A DNA stretch of 64,000 nt from Cardinalis cardinalis (taxonomy: Eukaryota > Chordata > Aves > Passeriformes > Cardinalidae): NCBI GenBank assembly GCA_014549065.1, contig JACDOX010000105.1, positions 2,140,406-2,204,405 of the forward strand. Reading direction: 5' to 3'. Of the stretch, positions 50,303-63,910 are shown piece by piece; positions within the stretch are counted from its first letter, which is position 1; each line of letters begins with the position of its first letter. The notes under the pieces are model-generated. The model had not been told where the DNA came from, searched no databases, and saw nothing but the letters and a program-made list of their open reading frames with translations. The translations under genes were made by a program, and so were the position numbers.

Positions 50303-50640
50303 CTGCAAGCAGAGAAAAAGTCATGAAATCACTAATCTTTATGGTCGGGTAGTTGCACAGATATTTATAGTTCCTACAAAATCAGTCTGCCTTTTTTTTT
50401 CCTCTCCAGTAATTTGTGGTTGGAAGACTTTGAAACTACCCCAAGCACCCTGTTTAATATAAAAACATTCCACAAGTGAGAAAAAAATAAAAACAACAGC
50501 CAAACCTGAATCCCAACTATTTTGTTGTGCACCACAGGCTCTCTCAGCCAGATAAAAATCTGATTTAACTTGGAGGGGTCTTTCTATAGTGCAAACACTG
50601 GGTCATACACCTATTTTCAATTAAACAGAACCATTTTTAC
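50303..50640 (-). other. CLIC5 intron 2
   Basis: This is a short intron of 338 bases with GTAAAA donor and TTGCAG acceptor. Its content is AT-rich unique sequence with no feature seen. Confidence 0.88.
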
Positions 50641-50750
50641 CTTTTTAGATCAACAGTGGTGACATTGAACACAACTCCTTTGAGCCACAGGATCATAAAG
50701 AGGCGCTGAGAGAACGGGCAGTTCCCAATGCTTTCTCCATCTATACCAGC
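50641..50750 (-). CDS. CLIC5: CLIC5 exon 2 (partial gene; redox-site exon)
   Basis: This 110-base exon encodes about residues 22-58, assuming the usual 21-residue first exon. It begins AGIDGESIGNCPFSQRLF, the start of the CLIC thioredoxin-like domain. The C-P-F-S motif holds the redox-active cysteine (about Cys32), and the following hydrophobic stretch MILWLKGVVFNV is the putative membrane-inserting segment. The acceptor is a pyrimidine tract ending CCCAG at 50751-50752. The donor is GTAAAA just below 50641. The last codon is split AG|A (Arg) with exon 3. Chloride intracellular channel proteins have a glutathione-transferase fold, exist in soluble and membrane forms, and CLIC5 associates with the cortical actin and ezrin network. 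The length equals the conserved CLIC exon 2 length as I recall it. Confidence 0.93.
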
Positions 50751-52805
50751 CTGGGAGGGGGAAAGGAAAAATGGATTTCAGATTTGTTACTCATTTACCT
50801 CCCTCAAGACGGAAAATTGGATGATGAAAGAAAAATGAGCATTTTAAAAATAACCAGCAGTGCTTGCTGTTTAATACAGTTCATCATTAACACAAGAATG
50901 GAGTTACTGCAGGATTCAGCCTTTGTCAGGAGGTCAAGGATGCAACATGGAGCCTCTCCTGAGGACATCCCTAAGGAGATGTGTCCCTTGCTGATGGCAA
51001 GCAACATCCAGGGTGTTCTTTCAACTAACCTCATCCCTACAGGACTGCCTGTCTCATGGACAGGGGGACACACTCAGGACCTGATTTCTGCTTTATTTAA
51101 GTCTGTAGGCTGCAGTTGGTATCAGCTCAATACCTGCTTCACTGTTTTGCTACCTAAAACATGGACTTTAGAGTTAAACCCAAAAACTCTGGACATTGAC
51201 TCATTCTTGTTCACATCAACAACTGCCTCAGACACAAACAGCCAGGTCCAGACAGAAATCTCCATCTGAATCCTTCTGAGGTTCAAGGCAGTTTTCAGCC
51301 ACTGCATTCAGTCTGTTCCTATCTCTAGTATCTAATGAATTGCCTACAAACCACTACACAACAACACAAAACTGCTAGTGTTAGCATTGAGGAGCAGCCT
51401 GTTTTTTCCTCTAAAAATTTATGGTCCTTAGCCATGCAAATTCTAACTTTGAGCCATGGAGGGACACAAATAACAGCAGCTGAACTGAGCCAAAGCTGCA
51501 GCCAAGGACAACATCCTTCTACAATAATCATGCTTGTGGCCAAAGCTTTCAGGACGATAATTGCTTTGATAGATTTCCATTTTAATTTGTGGTACCATTG
51601 TGTTTAAAAGATTCTTATAATCCTGGTGAAGCAATCAACCTTCCGTTGTTGACCCACATGGATTGCATAACTGTATTTTAGGCACAGTGTGTGTCCGAAA
51701 ATGGCTGATGAAAGAGCTAAGCAGATAAATGCCCTTTTCCTTNGGAGACAATATTACTTATTATAATTATAATTATTACATTACTCTGTTGGCTGTCACA
51801 AATTTTCTTTTATTAATATTCAAGCTNTGAGGTAGCATTTCTCTGTCTTAAAGAATGAACCCCTTCTAACTATTGCAGCTCTGTGAAACATCCCCAGCAC
51901 AACTAGAAACATTTTGAGACATGTCCAGTTGGTACAAACTCNGGCCTTGCTGTGAAATGTTCAGCCAAAAGATTTTCTTGTGAACATCAAGAGTCTTCTC
52001 ATGTCTTGAATGCAGCTTTTGACAGTTCTGGGTTTAAAAACAAATTCCACATTTNCTGTCACCAAACTATGGGGAGAGTGTGAATTCAAGGCTTGGAGAC
52101 AACCTGACATGAAGTTCAGAGCTGGGTAAAGAGATGTGATCTGGGCTGATTCAGTTTCAAGCACTCAGACTCTAGAGGTACTTGAATATAGGGGGGAACA
52201 GTCTGGCTGCAGTTTTACTTGAAATTATGGATCTGCAATATGTCTGGCACATGGCATATGCAAGGATCAACAAACAATGTGGGTAAAAGAGTGGTAAAGC
52301 ATGAGTGTAAGAAAGGATGCATTTCCCCTCTACCTGAGGTANGAGTAGTCTGGTTTTGCAATATTTCATTAATTTAATCATTAGCTCTGTTCTGCAAATT
52401 TCATGGCAACAGCAACAAAGTCACCATGGGAATACCNGAGACCACCATAGTGCATGCCATAATTACTGCAAAGCCACATTTTCTGATTTGGATTTTGATT
52501 GTTAAACCTTTGCCAGGAGCTTTTGACTTCTTACCTTTCCTGAAAAGAGGCAAACGTTATGGGAGAAAACAGCAATATGACACTGAACTTCCCCTTGATT
52601 TTTTCACCATCTTAGTCATAAATCACAATTTCATCTTTTTCAGNAAAGACACATGAACACAACTTCCCTGCTCTCTGCATTTGTTTATTCTCATGCAAAG
52701 ATTAAGGATTATCCAGACTTGCANGTTATATGTTCTCTGTCCTTCAAGGGAATGGTGAAAAACCATCTCCAGACCAGAGGACTAAAGGAGGGACAAAGCA
52801 GCTGA

Positions 52806-52932
52806 ATCACACAATCATAGAATCAGCTGAATCACAGAATCACAGAATCTGCTGAGTTGGAAGGGACCCACAAGGATCACTGAGTCCAACTCTTAGCAAA
52901 GGACATCCCCAAGAGTTACACCNTGTGCCTGG
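52806..52932 (-). mobile_element. CR1 LINE fragment with expanded tail
   Basis: Several ATCA(C/T)AGA units precede GAGTTGGAAGGGACCCACAA, GGATCACTGAGTCCAACTC and CATCCCCAAGAGTTACACC. The tail is expanded to four or five units. Orientation is leftward, in intron 1. Confidence 0.92.
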
Positions 52933-55890
52933 AAGAATGATAACNACAAGGGAGAAACAGAAGNGATGGGTTGTGTGGGGCTAAGGGATGTAGAAGTCAT
53001 AGAGAAAATGAAAAACATGTGAAATCTGTAAGAAATAAGATTGATTTGGCGATATCAGAAATAAAATTAATGGTGTAGGTCAAATGAGGCCTCCAACAGT
53101 CCCAATGGTCAAAATCCCTTCTCAACACTTCCAAAGCAATGGGAAACATTTATTGCCAGAGACACATTGGGAATAGGCAGAGGAAATTCCAAAAACAAAA
53201 GATAAACTAAAGAAAAAGTACAGTATGATCTCTGTTCAAAGCTCTGGGATCTGGAAGCCAGGCTCATGATTTGGGTGGAGACTGACTCATGGGTTTTGAT
53301 CTCATGTGACTGGCATAACTGAAAATGCTACCACAAATCACAAGGCAAACTGGTGACAGAGGAGGGAACAGAAACAAAATCTCCCCAGCAACACAATTTA
53401 TCTATTATATTCAGCTNTTTTTCTGTGGAAATTATAGGCAAGGCACTCTTGGTTTTGTGAATTTTTTCTCATTGCCTCTAACAGCAGTCAGTAATTCAAC
53501 ATTCAGCACTCAGAAAGAGCAAAACCTTAGTAGGTAACAACTTCAAATGCTTATCAGAGTGTTTTGAGATCCCTTGTGAAGTCTATTAACTACCAGGAGG
53601 AGATGAGAAAGAAAACTTGCCAGGCTTAGTCACTCTGAGCTTCAAAGAAAAAAAGCTTTCTTAAAGCACCCCAGTAGTGCATAAATGAAAATCTGCTACA
53701 TATTTGTCCAAGGGTAAGGGCTCAGAAAGGCAGGAATTAAATAATACCTTCATCAAGATCAAGAACTCAAGCAGTGGATGGAAAGAAAGGAACATATAAT
53801 TGACAAGCTGGAGAACCACCATTAATCCCTGCTGTTTTTCACAAAAGCTTTCTCATGCAGCTTCCCTGAAACACAGTAAAAGTGATGAAGCACTTATAAA
53901 ACAGAGCAAGTTGGTGACATATGCACCCTCCCTGCCAGTAATATTGGATATTTCTGATACAATGATTGCAACTAAGGACAGCCTGACAATTCTGAATAAA
54001 AGACTGCAGCTAGAGACAGATTTGAGGCTTTGTGGGCACTAGGATAAAGGAGATAGAGTTGTTAAAGTGCACTCCCAACTGAGAAGAGCCTCACCTGAAA
54101 AGGCAAATTCCCATGGTGACCATGGAAAAGTATAACAGATTTGAGGATTTGCTGGGTGAGACTGTTTGGCCAAGCAATACTCNCCCCACTGAAGTTTCAC
54201 TGAGGTGCCCAAGGGAAGGTCTCCTGTGTGAGCAAGGCCAAGATGCACATCTGAAAGATGAATCTGTCCACCTTTCACTTTGACTGAATCCACTGAGTGC
54301 CTTAGTTTTAAGTGAGATGAATGTGGACCCCAGCAATAGAAAAGTCTGGAGTTTGTGGANACAGAATTTCTACAGTCTTACATCTCTCCATCTTGGAAAC
54401 CACCTTCTGCTTCCATTGCTTCCCACAAACATAATTTTATGAGTTTACCTACTCAAAAAGTATGCTTTTCTACTTAGCCTCCAGCTGTTTCTGTCCTTCA
54501 CACAAAGTGATGCAAGGTCCTGCCCTGGAACTCAGTACAATCACATCAGGAAAAGCTCCTGTCAGACCAGCTGCTTCCCTCCATCTGAGTAATGGCAAGA
54601 ATGAACAACATGTTCTCCTTTATTAATTATAAGGTGCTCCCCCTTAAACAGTTCAGCTATTTTTAATGAATTAATTAANCCTTAAAAACATATGTGTGCA
54701 TGTGTGGGGGCTGCATGAACTCACTGTCAATTAACAAAATTTAGGTGGTTTCAGGAGGGAGAAAAAATAGTCTCAGTGATTTTATGAACTTGTGTCAAGT
54801 ATTTTTTGTGAAGTCCTGGCAGTATCAAAAGCCTCCAACCACTGCACAGCACAGCTGAACAATGTGAACAAGGAGCTCTTCTCAAGTTCAAGCTAATACT
54901 TTGCTATTAATGAAATAACTGGAATAAATTTCCTCACATATTCCAAAAAATACAGCAACTGGTACATGCAATACACACAGACAACTGTATATTAACTAAC
55001 CTTAAGGGAGGAAAAAAAGACATGTTGCATTTTTTCCCAAAATACAGAACTTCAGAGAAATACACCATCATTAATAATGACTAAGCATCTAGCTTAAAAA
55101 TGGCAGCACTGGAAAAAACTGCATATGGCAAAGCATTGTGGTTTTTCCAGGCAAATAATGTATTTAGGTTTATCTATTCTCCTTCTCCTTTCATCTTTCA
55201 CTCCATTGAGGTCACTCTGCACGTGGTCCAGGGGTCTGTTAGACTGTGGGGTAAAGCAAGGAGATATTTTTGATTGCATTAAAACGCTTCTTTTTTTTTA
55301 AGGATTTTAACAAGTTAACAAAAACAAGCAGGCTAACTCACATAAATGTTTCCCAGTAAAGATTAAGGAGGGATTTGATTTCATCATCCCCACAATCAAA
55401 CTCAAGGCTCACATTACACATGGTTACATCCTCTCTGTTTTAAAACTGGGAAAGCTCCTGCCTTTTGACACTTACTCTCCTTACGCTCAGAACCCAAAGG
55501 GGAAGTGAAAATCNTATTGGAAACGCAAAGCTGGCCAGGAAATATCCTGTTTATTGTGCAATTAAGGAAAAAAAAATCTGTCTTAGTAATTATACCACAC
55601 ACACAATAGCACAAATCTCCATTGTAGGGAAAAAAAACATGGGTTGCAACATGAGATCAGACATGCCAAGGTATTGCTTTAGTAAGGGTTATTTTTTTTT
55701 CCATTTTCTTGTCTTTTTTTTCCTTCCCAACTTCTCATCCAAATGCAAAAGCCAGTGAGCTTTTTGGAGTACCACCAACCAAGAGGCAAGCTAAGAACTG
55801 CACATTCATAGAGCAGCACTGGTAGGTCTTAGGTAAGAAGTAAATTTTGTCTCACAAGCCCTATGTATCACAGGACACTCTTGTTGACTG

Positions 55891-56039
55891 TGGCTCTGAT
55901 TCAGGAAAGCAGTTAAGCATGTGCTGAAATACATTCCAGTTCAGAGGAAGTATATGCTTGACTTTAAGCATGTTCTTAAGTCCTGTTGATTTCAATAGGA
56001 CTTAAGCACACACTTAAGTACTTTCCTGAACAGGGGCCT
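55891..56039. repeat. Ancient palindromic interspersed repeat
   Basis: It opens GGCTCTGATTCAGGAAAGCA, has AAGTCCTGTTGATTTCAATA then GGACTTAAGC at the centre, and closes ACTTTCCTGAACAGGGGCC. The ends are inverted copies of each other. It is the same family as the copy at 28139-28267 and is the better-preserved one. Confidence 0.7.
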
Positions 56040-57222
56040 ANAAAAACAAGAATAAATTTGCTGTGCAGCATTTCAACTTCACTGGACTTTTCCTGAGATT
56101 TCATTTTGCTAGGAGAAGCTGTGGGCAGCAGCCTTCCAAAGGAGGGNAAGATAGAGCAGGAATAGGTCCCTAAGCACACACACATGGAAATGGACCATGT
56201 GCCTATATGTCAAACAAAAATAGAGCCTTGCCTGAAGGGCTGTCAGGGTAGTAAGAAAACAAAAAGGAAGTGGTGAGACTCTTTAGCCAGCTCCCCAAAA
56301 GCCAGCCAAAATGCTGTCCAAGCTTGGCATTACATACAGGCAAATATTTCAGATGCACATAAGCTGAACTGGTCTGTGCTGCTGGCCAGTTTGAGGGGAG
56401 CTGGCTTCTCACACTGGGTTCCAAGCAGCTGAGCAGGGCTGAGCATCTCCAAGGAGCTGCCACTGCAATCTCAGATCTCTGCAGCTCTGGAAGAGACGCA
56501 TTTGTACTCTTGAGACATTCAGGACTTTCAGGAGATGGAATTGCAGGTTTGAGACCCCATGGGCATCATGCAGTTAGGACATGACACATATTATCTNCAG
56601 GTTTGGTACATCATGATTTTTCAACTTTTTATATCCACGTGAGGGGCAGCATGGGCAGGAAGGGATCAGTCCTATAGGTTGGCTTCTTCCAGAGAATCCT
56701 TTCAGGATGGTTTTAGGATATTCACAGTTAAACATCAGATTCATCTGCCACATCAGCTGAGGCCCTGGTAGCAGAGCAGCTGCCNGCACTGGGATCAACC
56801 TGCACAAATAGGTCTCAGTTGCCTCCAAAAATTTTGTTGGAGCCACTGGCCACTGTATTTGCTCTTGCATTAAATAATTTTTGCTCTGAAATAAAGCTTG
56901 TGATGTCTGAGAACTCCAGTCATGTGCAGTTTAGACATAGAAAACTACAGACTAGACATGGGTGAATGGTCTGATCACATGGAAAGGATTCCATGTTATT
57001 CCATCACCTCTTCTGCTTTCTTTTAAAGTTCCATGACATGACAAGTATCAGTAGAGNAGAAGAGCACAGACTAGTCTGACACCCTAGAACATGATATTAT
57101 TTTCATTTCATTTATACTTGTAGATCTGTTACTTAGCTTTGCATGTGGTCATTCTCATTAATGAGAATTTAATATGAGATAGTCAGAAGTAGTGGGATAA
57201 CTATAACAAAACTTCCTACACC

Positions 57223-57224
57223 AA

Positions 57225-57256
<32 letters not shown>

Positions 57257-57259
57257 GCA
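57223..57259. repeat. (AT)n microsatellite
   Basis: A dinucleotide run with one interruption, inside CLIC5 intron 1. Confidence 0.95.
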
Positions 57260-59586
57260 TAAAGTTTGGTACCAACATTTTTTTTCCAAGAGACCATATT
57301 CCAGCCTGCTCTGCTGAGAGGAACTTCTGAACACCAAGACTGACTTTCAGAGGGTGATATATAAAGAAAAAGCCCCTAGAAGAGTGAGAGTCATTAAGTA
57401 ACCCCAGCAGTACTGTAGAAAGAAATCACATAAAGCATGTATTTATATTCTTTTAATGTCAGCAAAATACAAGCTAAAGGATGGGTGCTAAATGCAGGCT
57501 GACATTTTCAGAGTGGCTAACAGTTTTACATCTTGTGAGACAATTTGAAGGCAGCTGACTTCTCACAAGTATCAACTCTCTGCACTTGGCAAATCATGCC
57601 ACAAGCAACCCAAAATGAAAAGCTGATTTTAAAAGCCTCAGTAAGAGGGAAGTATCACTGACTGTGAGTTTCTTGAGCAACTACACAAAAAATTCAGAGT
57701 GTTCAAAAATAAAATCTCCACTGGAAGAATATTCTTTGAGGAGCACACTTGGAATTTGACAAATACCTGATGGAGATGCATGAAAGCTTTGGCCATATNA
57801 CCTTGGGGAATACACCTGGAGTTGTGGTCTTTGGCAAGCCCCCAAGGACGGGAAAGGTGCTGGGACCACACAAAGCTGGGAGGCCACAACATGCAGGACT
57901 CTCAGGGCTCCTGGCTGCCCAGGAGCCCACCCAGCAGCCAAAATTTCCTTCCAAAATTACTATTGCAGTTTCCCTCCCCACAGAAAACCCACCACAGCCT
58001 CTGCTCAGTAATGCTGTGAACGTTTTAAAATGGGTTTTTTAGACTTAGCAAAATTTAGACCAAAATCTTGAAATTCTTCATAACCAAAAATTGCCATTCT
58101 TGTCATAGCTCTTGATAGCAGATTGCACACAAAGTTCCTGTGTTTCAGAACATAAAGGACTGAAAATACAGGTATTTCATTCTTGGCTTGATGGACAAAC
58201 AANCATCCTTTACACTTCTTCCTGAGCCTTTTCCAACTTAATAAAGCAACTGTGCTCCCACCACTCACCAGGATCCTGGCACAGGATCCTGGGTGCCCTC
58301 ATCAGCCAGGGGATGCAACCTCAGGAAACAGCTTTTAAAAGCTTTGCTTTTTGGGGACCCATCAATAATTCCCTGTGAGTGAAACATCACAGGAACAAGA
58401 AAATAACTCAAGAAATGTCAGCTATAGAAGTTTAACATATAGAAAGATGTCNGAACAAATGAGTAGCAGTAACTCACAAGTGAATGTGGAAATCTAAAGT
58501 TGATAAGAAAAGACAATATGGACATACCAGGAACAAATAACATGAATTAACCCAAGTAATCTTGTTCTCTGCCATGTTTCCCAGCACTTTGGGTAGGAAA
58601 GAAGAAGCAGGAACCTAGAGCTGTAAGGTTTATGACATCAAATCCAGACCATATTTTCATTTACAAAATCAGGAAACAAGACCTGCATGAAACCTCTGCA
58701 AAGTGCTTGTACAAGTAGTTGAAAAAATACTTATGGAGCAGCAGAAATCAAGTTTTCTGTTAGCACATAAACACATAATAAATAGAGGTACCATAAAGGT
58801 CTGTGACAAGATGAGTCATATTTAATGTTTCCATTAGCAAAATGGAGGAAGGAACAGACAGAACCTTACAAAATTTCCTGGCAACAACAAGCACAGAGAG
58901 GTTACTGGGATTTCCCAGGAGAGGAGCAGACTCAAAGTGATGCTAAAAAGTTGGAACAAAGTGTCTGAAATCACTNAAATGAAATTCAGCAAAATAAACT
59001 TCAAGGTGTAAGATGTCAGAAAAACAAAATGTGATGTACAAAACGCAGGATGGGGAATAGCTGGTGAGGGAAAAGTGAAGGAGGTTTTACGTAAATCACA
59101 ATGTGAATCATCTCTCTGTGCCTCTACAGGAAACAGCAACAAGTTAATGAGATGTACACGTGTTGCTCTACTACAACATAACAGTCTCCTCAAGCATGCA
59201 TGAGACTGCTTCACAAAGAGCATGATGATCCATTGTTGTCCATGCCCACAGAGGATGGATTAAGTATTTTGCTCAATTTGCAACACCAAAGATTTAGGAA
59301 GGGGAAAAACTAGTGTAATTATAGGACTAATGAAACNCAAAGCAGGCTTTCTAAGGAGATTGTGTAATCTGCATCTAGTGGAGGCTTTGAAGAAAACCAA
59401 AAGAAGCTGGTAAAACTGGTCTTGATTTATTTCATCCTGCTGCCGAGCAAAGAGGGGGCATAGAATGTTTTAAAAATCCTTTTTAACAGTATATATTAGT
59501 GACTCTGACAATAAAGCTGCTCCTGCTGCCAGTGCNGGACGCTTNGTGGCACAGACTCCTGCCTCCCTCNGACCTGCACAGGATGA

Positions 59587-59650
59587 AGTCTGGCCCCAGT
59601 GAAATCAATGACAATTTTGCCCACGACTTTGACAGTACCAGAATTTCACT
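59587..59650. repeat. Ancient palindromic interspersed repeat (GTGAAATTTTGGCC type)
   Basis: GTCTGGCCCCAGTGAAATCA, ATGACAATTTTGCCC, and ACTTTGACAGTACCAGAATT then TCAC match the same old family as 34767-34835, in the opposite sense. Confidence 0.5.
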
Positions 59651-60194
59651 CAGAGGTTTCATGGCCAGAGGGGATAATTATCATAATCTTTCCTGACCTT
59701 TTGCATCATACAAACACAGAGTTTGCTCAGCCTGTAGCCAACATTTTGTGGCTGAAGTATAACATGTTTTGGAAGGGTTTTTGGGAGAGGCACATGCCTC
59801 ACATAGAGTGGTAGTAAAATCCCCTCTAGCGTTGCCTGTTTGCATTGCAGGGAGCAGCTCCTGCTCCCAGGGAAGTCAACATCCTTTTTCAGGGGNTTTC
59901 CAAAAAAAGGTACCTAATTTATCACATCAGTTATACATGCAATCCTTTTTCTTATCTATCAGTTGCATTTATGTATGTGAGTTCAAGTACTGGAAGGAAC
60001 CTTAGTGACAGGATTTGGGGACTCAGGACACAGCAGTATTTAGAAAATTCTCATGATTTTAATAAAATTCAATAGAGATGCTGAAGCATCAGCTACTGTT
60101 GGTTGTTCTGGATACAATGGTGTATGNCATAGGAAGAAGTAAGGGCTTTAAACAAGGAACTCACAAATCCCTTTTATTAAGATAAATAAACTTN

Positions 60195-60527
60195 GAATCA
60201 TAGTGGTTTGGGTTGGAAGGGACCTTAAAGATCATCTGTTTCCAACCCCTCTGCCAAGGGCAGGGACACCTTCCACCANNCCAGGCTGCTCCAAGTCCCA
60301 CCCACCCTGGCCTTGGACACTTCCAGGGATGGGGCAGCCACAGCTTCTCTGGGCACCCTGTGCCAGGNCCTCCCCACCCTCACTGGGAAGAATTTCTTCC
60401 TAATCTAATCCAATCTAAAGCTGCTCTCTTTCAGTTTGATGCCATTTCCCCTTGTCCTGTTACTCCAGGCTCTTGTAAATATTTTCTCTCCATCTTTCTT
60501 NTTGGCTCCCTTCAGGCACTGGAAGGA
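60195..60527 (-). mobile_element. CR1 LINE fragment (3' end)
   Basis: GAATCATAGTGGTTTGGGTT, GGAAGGGACCTTAAAGATCA, CTCTGCCAAGGGCAGGGACA, CACTTCCAGGGATGGGGC, GAATTTCTTCCTAATC and CCCTTCAGGCACTGGAAGG follow the CR1 3' region read in reverse. The similarity to its expected consensus is high, suggesting a younger copy. Confidence 0.94.
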
Positions 60528-60677
60528 TCTTGTCCTGCAAGATTTTGATACCAGTGCCTGTTCAGCTCTGCATATCCATAAGGCAGCTCCTTCATTTTGG
60601 AAGCTCAAGCCTGCAGGATCTTGTNGGGGATTTTGCCTTTAGGTGCCACACCCATTGATGGGTTACATTCCAATGGA

Positions 60678-60840
60678 GTTGGTGGTGGCTGCCCCATCCC
60701 TGGAAACGTTCAAGGTCAGGCTGGACAAGGCTCTCAGCAAACTGAGCTAGTTAAAGATGTTCCTGATTACTGGAGGAGAATCAAACTACATGACCTTTNA
60801 AATGCCCCTTCCAACTCATAAAATTATATGATTCAGTGAT
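60678..60840 (+). mobile_element. CR1 LINE fragment with 3' tail
   Basis: GCTGCCCCATCCCTGGAAAC, TTCAAGGTCAGGCTGGACAA and CCCCTTCCAACTCATAAAAT end in ATATGATTCAGTGAT, a decayed CR1 tail. It points rightward, opposite to the CR1 fragment about 150 bases to its left. Confidence 0.88.
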
Positions 60841-63834
60841 AATGNACCATATCTAATTCCATAACAGTCAGTATTCACACAAAATATTCTCGCTACATTT
60901 CCCACNGACTGCAGTGAAAGCAGAGTCATACTTTGGATTCACTTGTTTCTTCCTAATNAATGATTAAAACCACAAGTGCTCTGAAGAAAAACTTTGTGAA
61001 TAACTCTTATTCAGCTATTCACAAAGCACCAATTTTTATACTTTCAGATATTGATGATTCTATATCCTGAGAGCTAATTAGATACAAAAAAAAAATCATT
61101 TCCCTCTGGAGAAGCTGCTGAAAATAAAATGAGAGTGCCAAAAGGTGTCATAGGCAATGCAAATTCTNGCCAAATTATTCCTGTTTCTAGTGGAGATCAG
61201 GTGCAAATCAGGTGTTTCTCCAAAACAGGATCTGTGCAGAGTTCCCATTACAGTACCAGAATCCTGCATGCATTTTTTCTTGTAAGAATTAAATCTGGCA
61301 CATCTGGAATTTGGATGTCTGTTAAAAATCTCTGAGCCAGGGGTAGTAATCTGGCCACACAGCATATTCTGCAAATGTTNGTGAATAGCAGCCAAATTTC
61401 CATGCCTCTAAGCAGCATATCAGACTAACAAATAATAACAGCAGCCAGGTGCTGAAAGTCAACGCTGAACCTGAAATAAGATCCAGGGCTGAATTATTTA
61501 TTGAAATTCCATGACTTTATTTGCAGTCTTAGGAAAGAGAGTCACTTGCAGGCACTGCAAATAAAGGTCTGGATGGTGGGTGTTGCTGATAAGGGCATTT
61601 ACCATATCAGCTGATCCCATAAAATGTCCTGGGGGTCTTGTTTTGTANCTTACTAATATCATAAAAATACTGAATGGGTTAAAAGAGCAATTGGCAGCCC
61701 TCAGAGGCGTCCCAGGGTGGGCAGGACAGGGCTTTCCTCTCTCCTTTTGCAGCTCCAAAGTTCACAGCCCCGCAGAGGGCAGGGGGCAGCTCCATCCCAA
61801 GATGTGATGGGTGTTTCTGCCTTCCAGAAAAGCAGATCAAACTGTGCTGCCAAGGACCAGCAAACCACAGGCCCAAAGCAGTCTTTGGTTTGATGCTTGC
61901 ACCACGTGTGACTTCCAAGCACAACCCACAATCACTCCAATAAACTATCAATACAATATTCCTGGTATTTGGAACGAGCCTTAATGCCCTGAGACTAAAA
62001 ATGCTTTATAAATAAATTTTCTGGTTTCCAGCTACTCACAGAGAAGCTCAGTACTACAGAATTCAGTATTGAGGGGATTTTTTTTTAATTTTCNTATTTT
62101 GTCCCTTGCTGTATTTGTTCATCTGATCATCTACACAGACATGCAGTCATATTTAGCCATTAGAGAGGTGTTGCACTACAAGGCAGTCTTTTTTGATGCC
62201 ACTCCCTCTGAATATTTCCTTAAACAAGAAACAGAGAGCAAGTTCTGAGTTTGTAGTGGAAATATCTGTAGTGAAACCAAGAGTCTAAGATATACACACA
62301 AACAGCAAGTAGATGTTCCTTGGGATCCGCCTAAAAGCAAAACAATTTGTGTGTTCAATATCAAATGATGGAGAAAATAAACAGTGGTTTAAAAGCTACT
62401 GAGAAATTCTGAATAAGTGTGTNTATTAGTAAAAGTAGAATTTACAAATATTTTTTTGCACAATTGGCTTCTGAATTTAATGTGTGATAAATANTGCAAA
62501 CAGAAAAGAACAGATCAAAGAGAGAAGTCTGGAACACATTTCTTGTTTGCTCAGTATCCCAGTGCAGGATGACTTCTTAAATTCCTTTGTCTGTAATGTT
62601 TGAGCCAGTTTGAAATGCTTTAAAAAGAAATGGTTTTGATCATTTTCTCAAAACAAATTTTTACCTGATGCTCAGAGTGAATTTCCTCTGACTTCATTTT
62701 ATCCTGTTATACAGCATGAAAAACAAAAACAACCAAANCCAAAACCAAAGCTTAATTAAGCTTCATTCAACGCTATTAATCAAAATAATAAACTGCACTT
62801 TCCCTAGCACCTCTTCCCCTCTTACTGTCCTTTTGCTTCTGGGATCTTTAAGGATGCTGTTAATTCCAAATATCATCTTTTTTATTATTCTTATCACACC
62901 TAAATTCCTCGTGCTCCAAGTGGAGCACCCTCCAAAAGCACCAGCGGTGACTCCAGCATGGCTGAACAGCAGAACTCTTCTCCAGCCTGTTCTTTCCTCC
63001 CACAGCTTCCTCAGAAGCAATCAGTAGCCTTCTTCCCAAAATGTCTCTTGCTTGCACTCTTTCTCTCACAAGAAAATAATCACTTTGTTGATTTTATTTC
63101 ATTTTATGCCCCTCACCTTTCAGCCATATTCCCCATTCCCTGGCTTCACCACTGATTTGGTGACAGCAGCCAAGGATCTGTCTCCAGCTCCCACCCCTTT
63201 CTCTGGCTNTCCACTCTGCTTCTCTGCCATTGTTACCCAGCTGCTTTATTCAAATTAAAAATATCCTTTTTGATATGGTGGAAATGGAGTGTGACACAAG
63301 GGTCATGCTCTCTAAATCTCCTCATCCATTTATTGTTAAGTTCACAAGAAGGTGCCACCTTCTCTGGAGACAATCCAGGTTAATCAGNTAATTGAGAAAT
63401 CAGGATTTGGCAAGAGAATTTCTGAACATTTTCTATACATTTGTGTACAGCTGGGCCTAATTCCCTCAAANACCTGAATAAGATCTGAAAAATAAGCTAT
63501 TTTTTTAAATCTTTACTTACAATTCTCTCTAAAATGGCAATTTCCCCCCCCATTATTGTAAAATGTCAAGCACACATGGGTGGCCTTCAAAAAATAACAA
63601 GTAAGAGAAATCCTATAATTTCACACTTCGAATGAAAAGCTGAACACCTATTAGTACAAAATCACTCCCTCTGGCAGAATGGCACAGAGTGATTAGTACT
63701 AATGCTGCACTCACTTTCAAAGATCCTGGATATGGCTTTAAATAAATGTTAAATAAATATTCAAATAATTTCAGTAAGTTAAAAATTAATAATCCTTGGT
63801 GCCCAGAGTGAAAGTGATGTCATGGGACTAATTA

Positions 63835-63910
63835 TAACCTTATAAAGATTATTATATTTATATAACTTTATAAAAATATATATAACTTTCTATAAAAGTT
63901 ACATAACTTC
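63835..63910. repeat. AT-rich low-complexity stretch
   Basis: Repeated TATAACTT and TATAAA words near the right edge of the window. No element boundaries are visible. Confidence 0.7.

Noticed and set aside
50784..51269. A 161-codon open frame on the plus strand just right of CLIC5 exon 2
   Set aside because: The residue pattern shows no recognisable domain, it lies antisense in intron 1, and its length is compatible with chance in 64 kb.
58269..58291. Duplicated AGGATCCTGG-like word
   Set aside because: Two short self-complementary words close together do not support a functional site.
58834..59223. A minus-strand frame beginning MLFVK, considered as CLIC5 exon 1 because that exon should end in ELFVK
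   Set aside because: No GT donor follows the FVK codons, and the upstream residues do not fit the acidic CLIC5 N-terminus.
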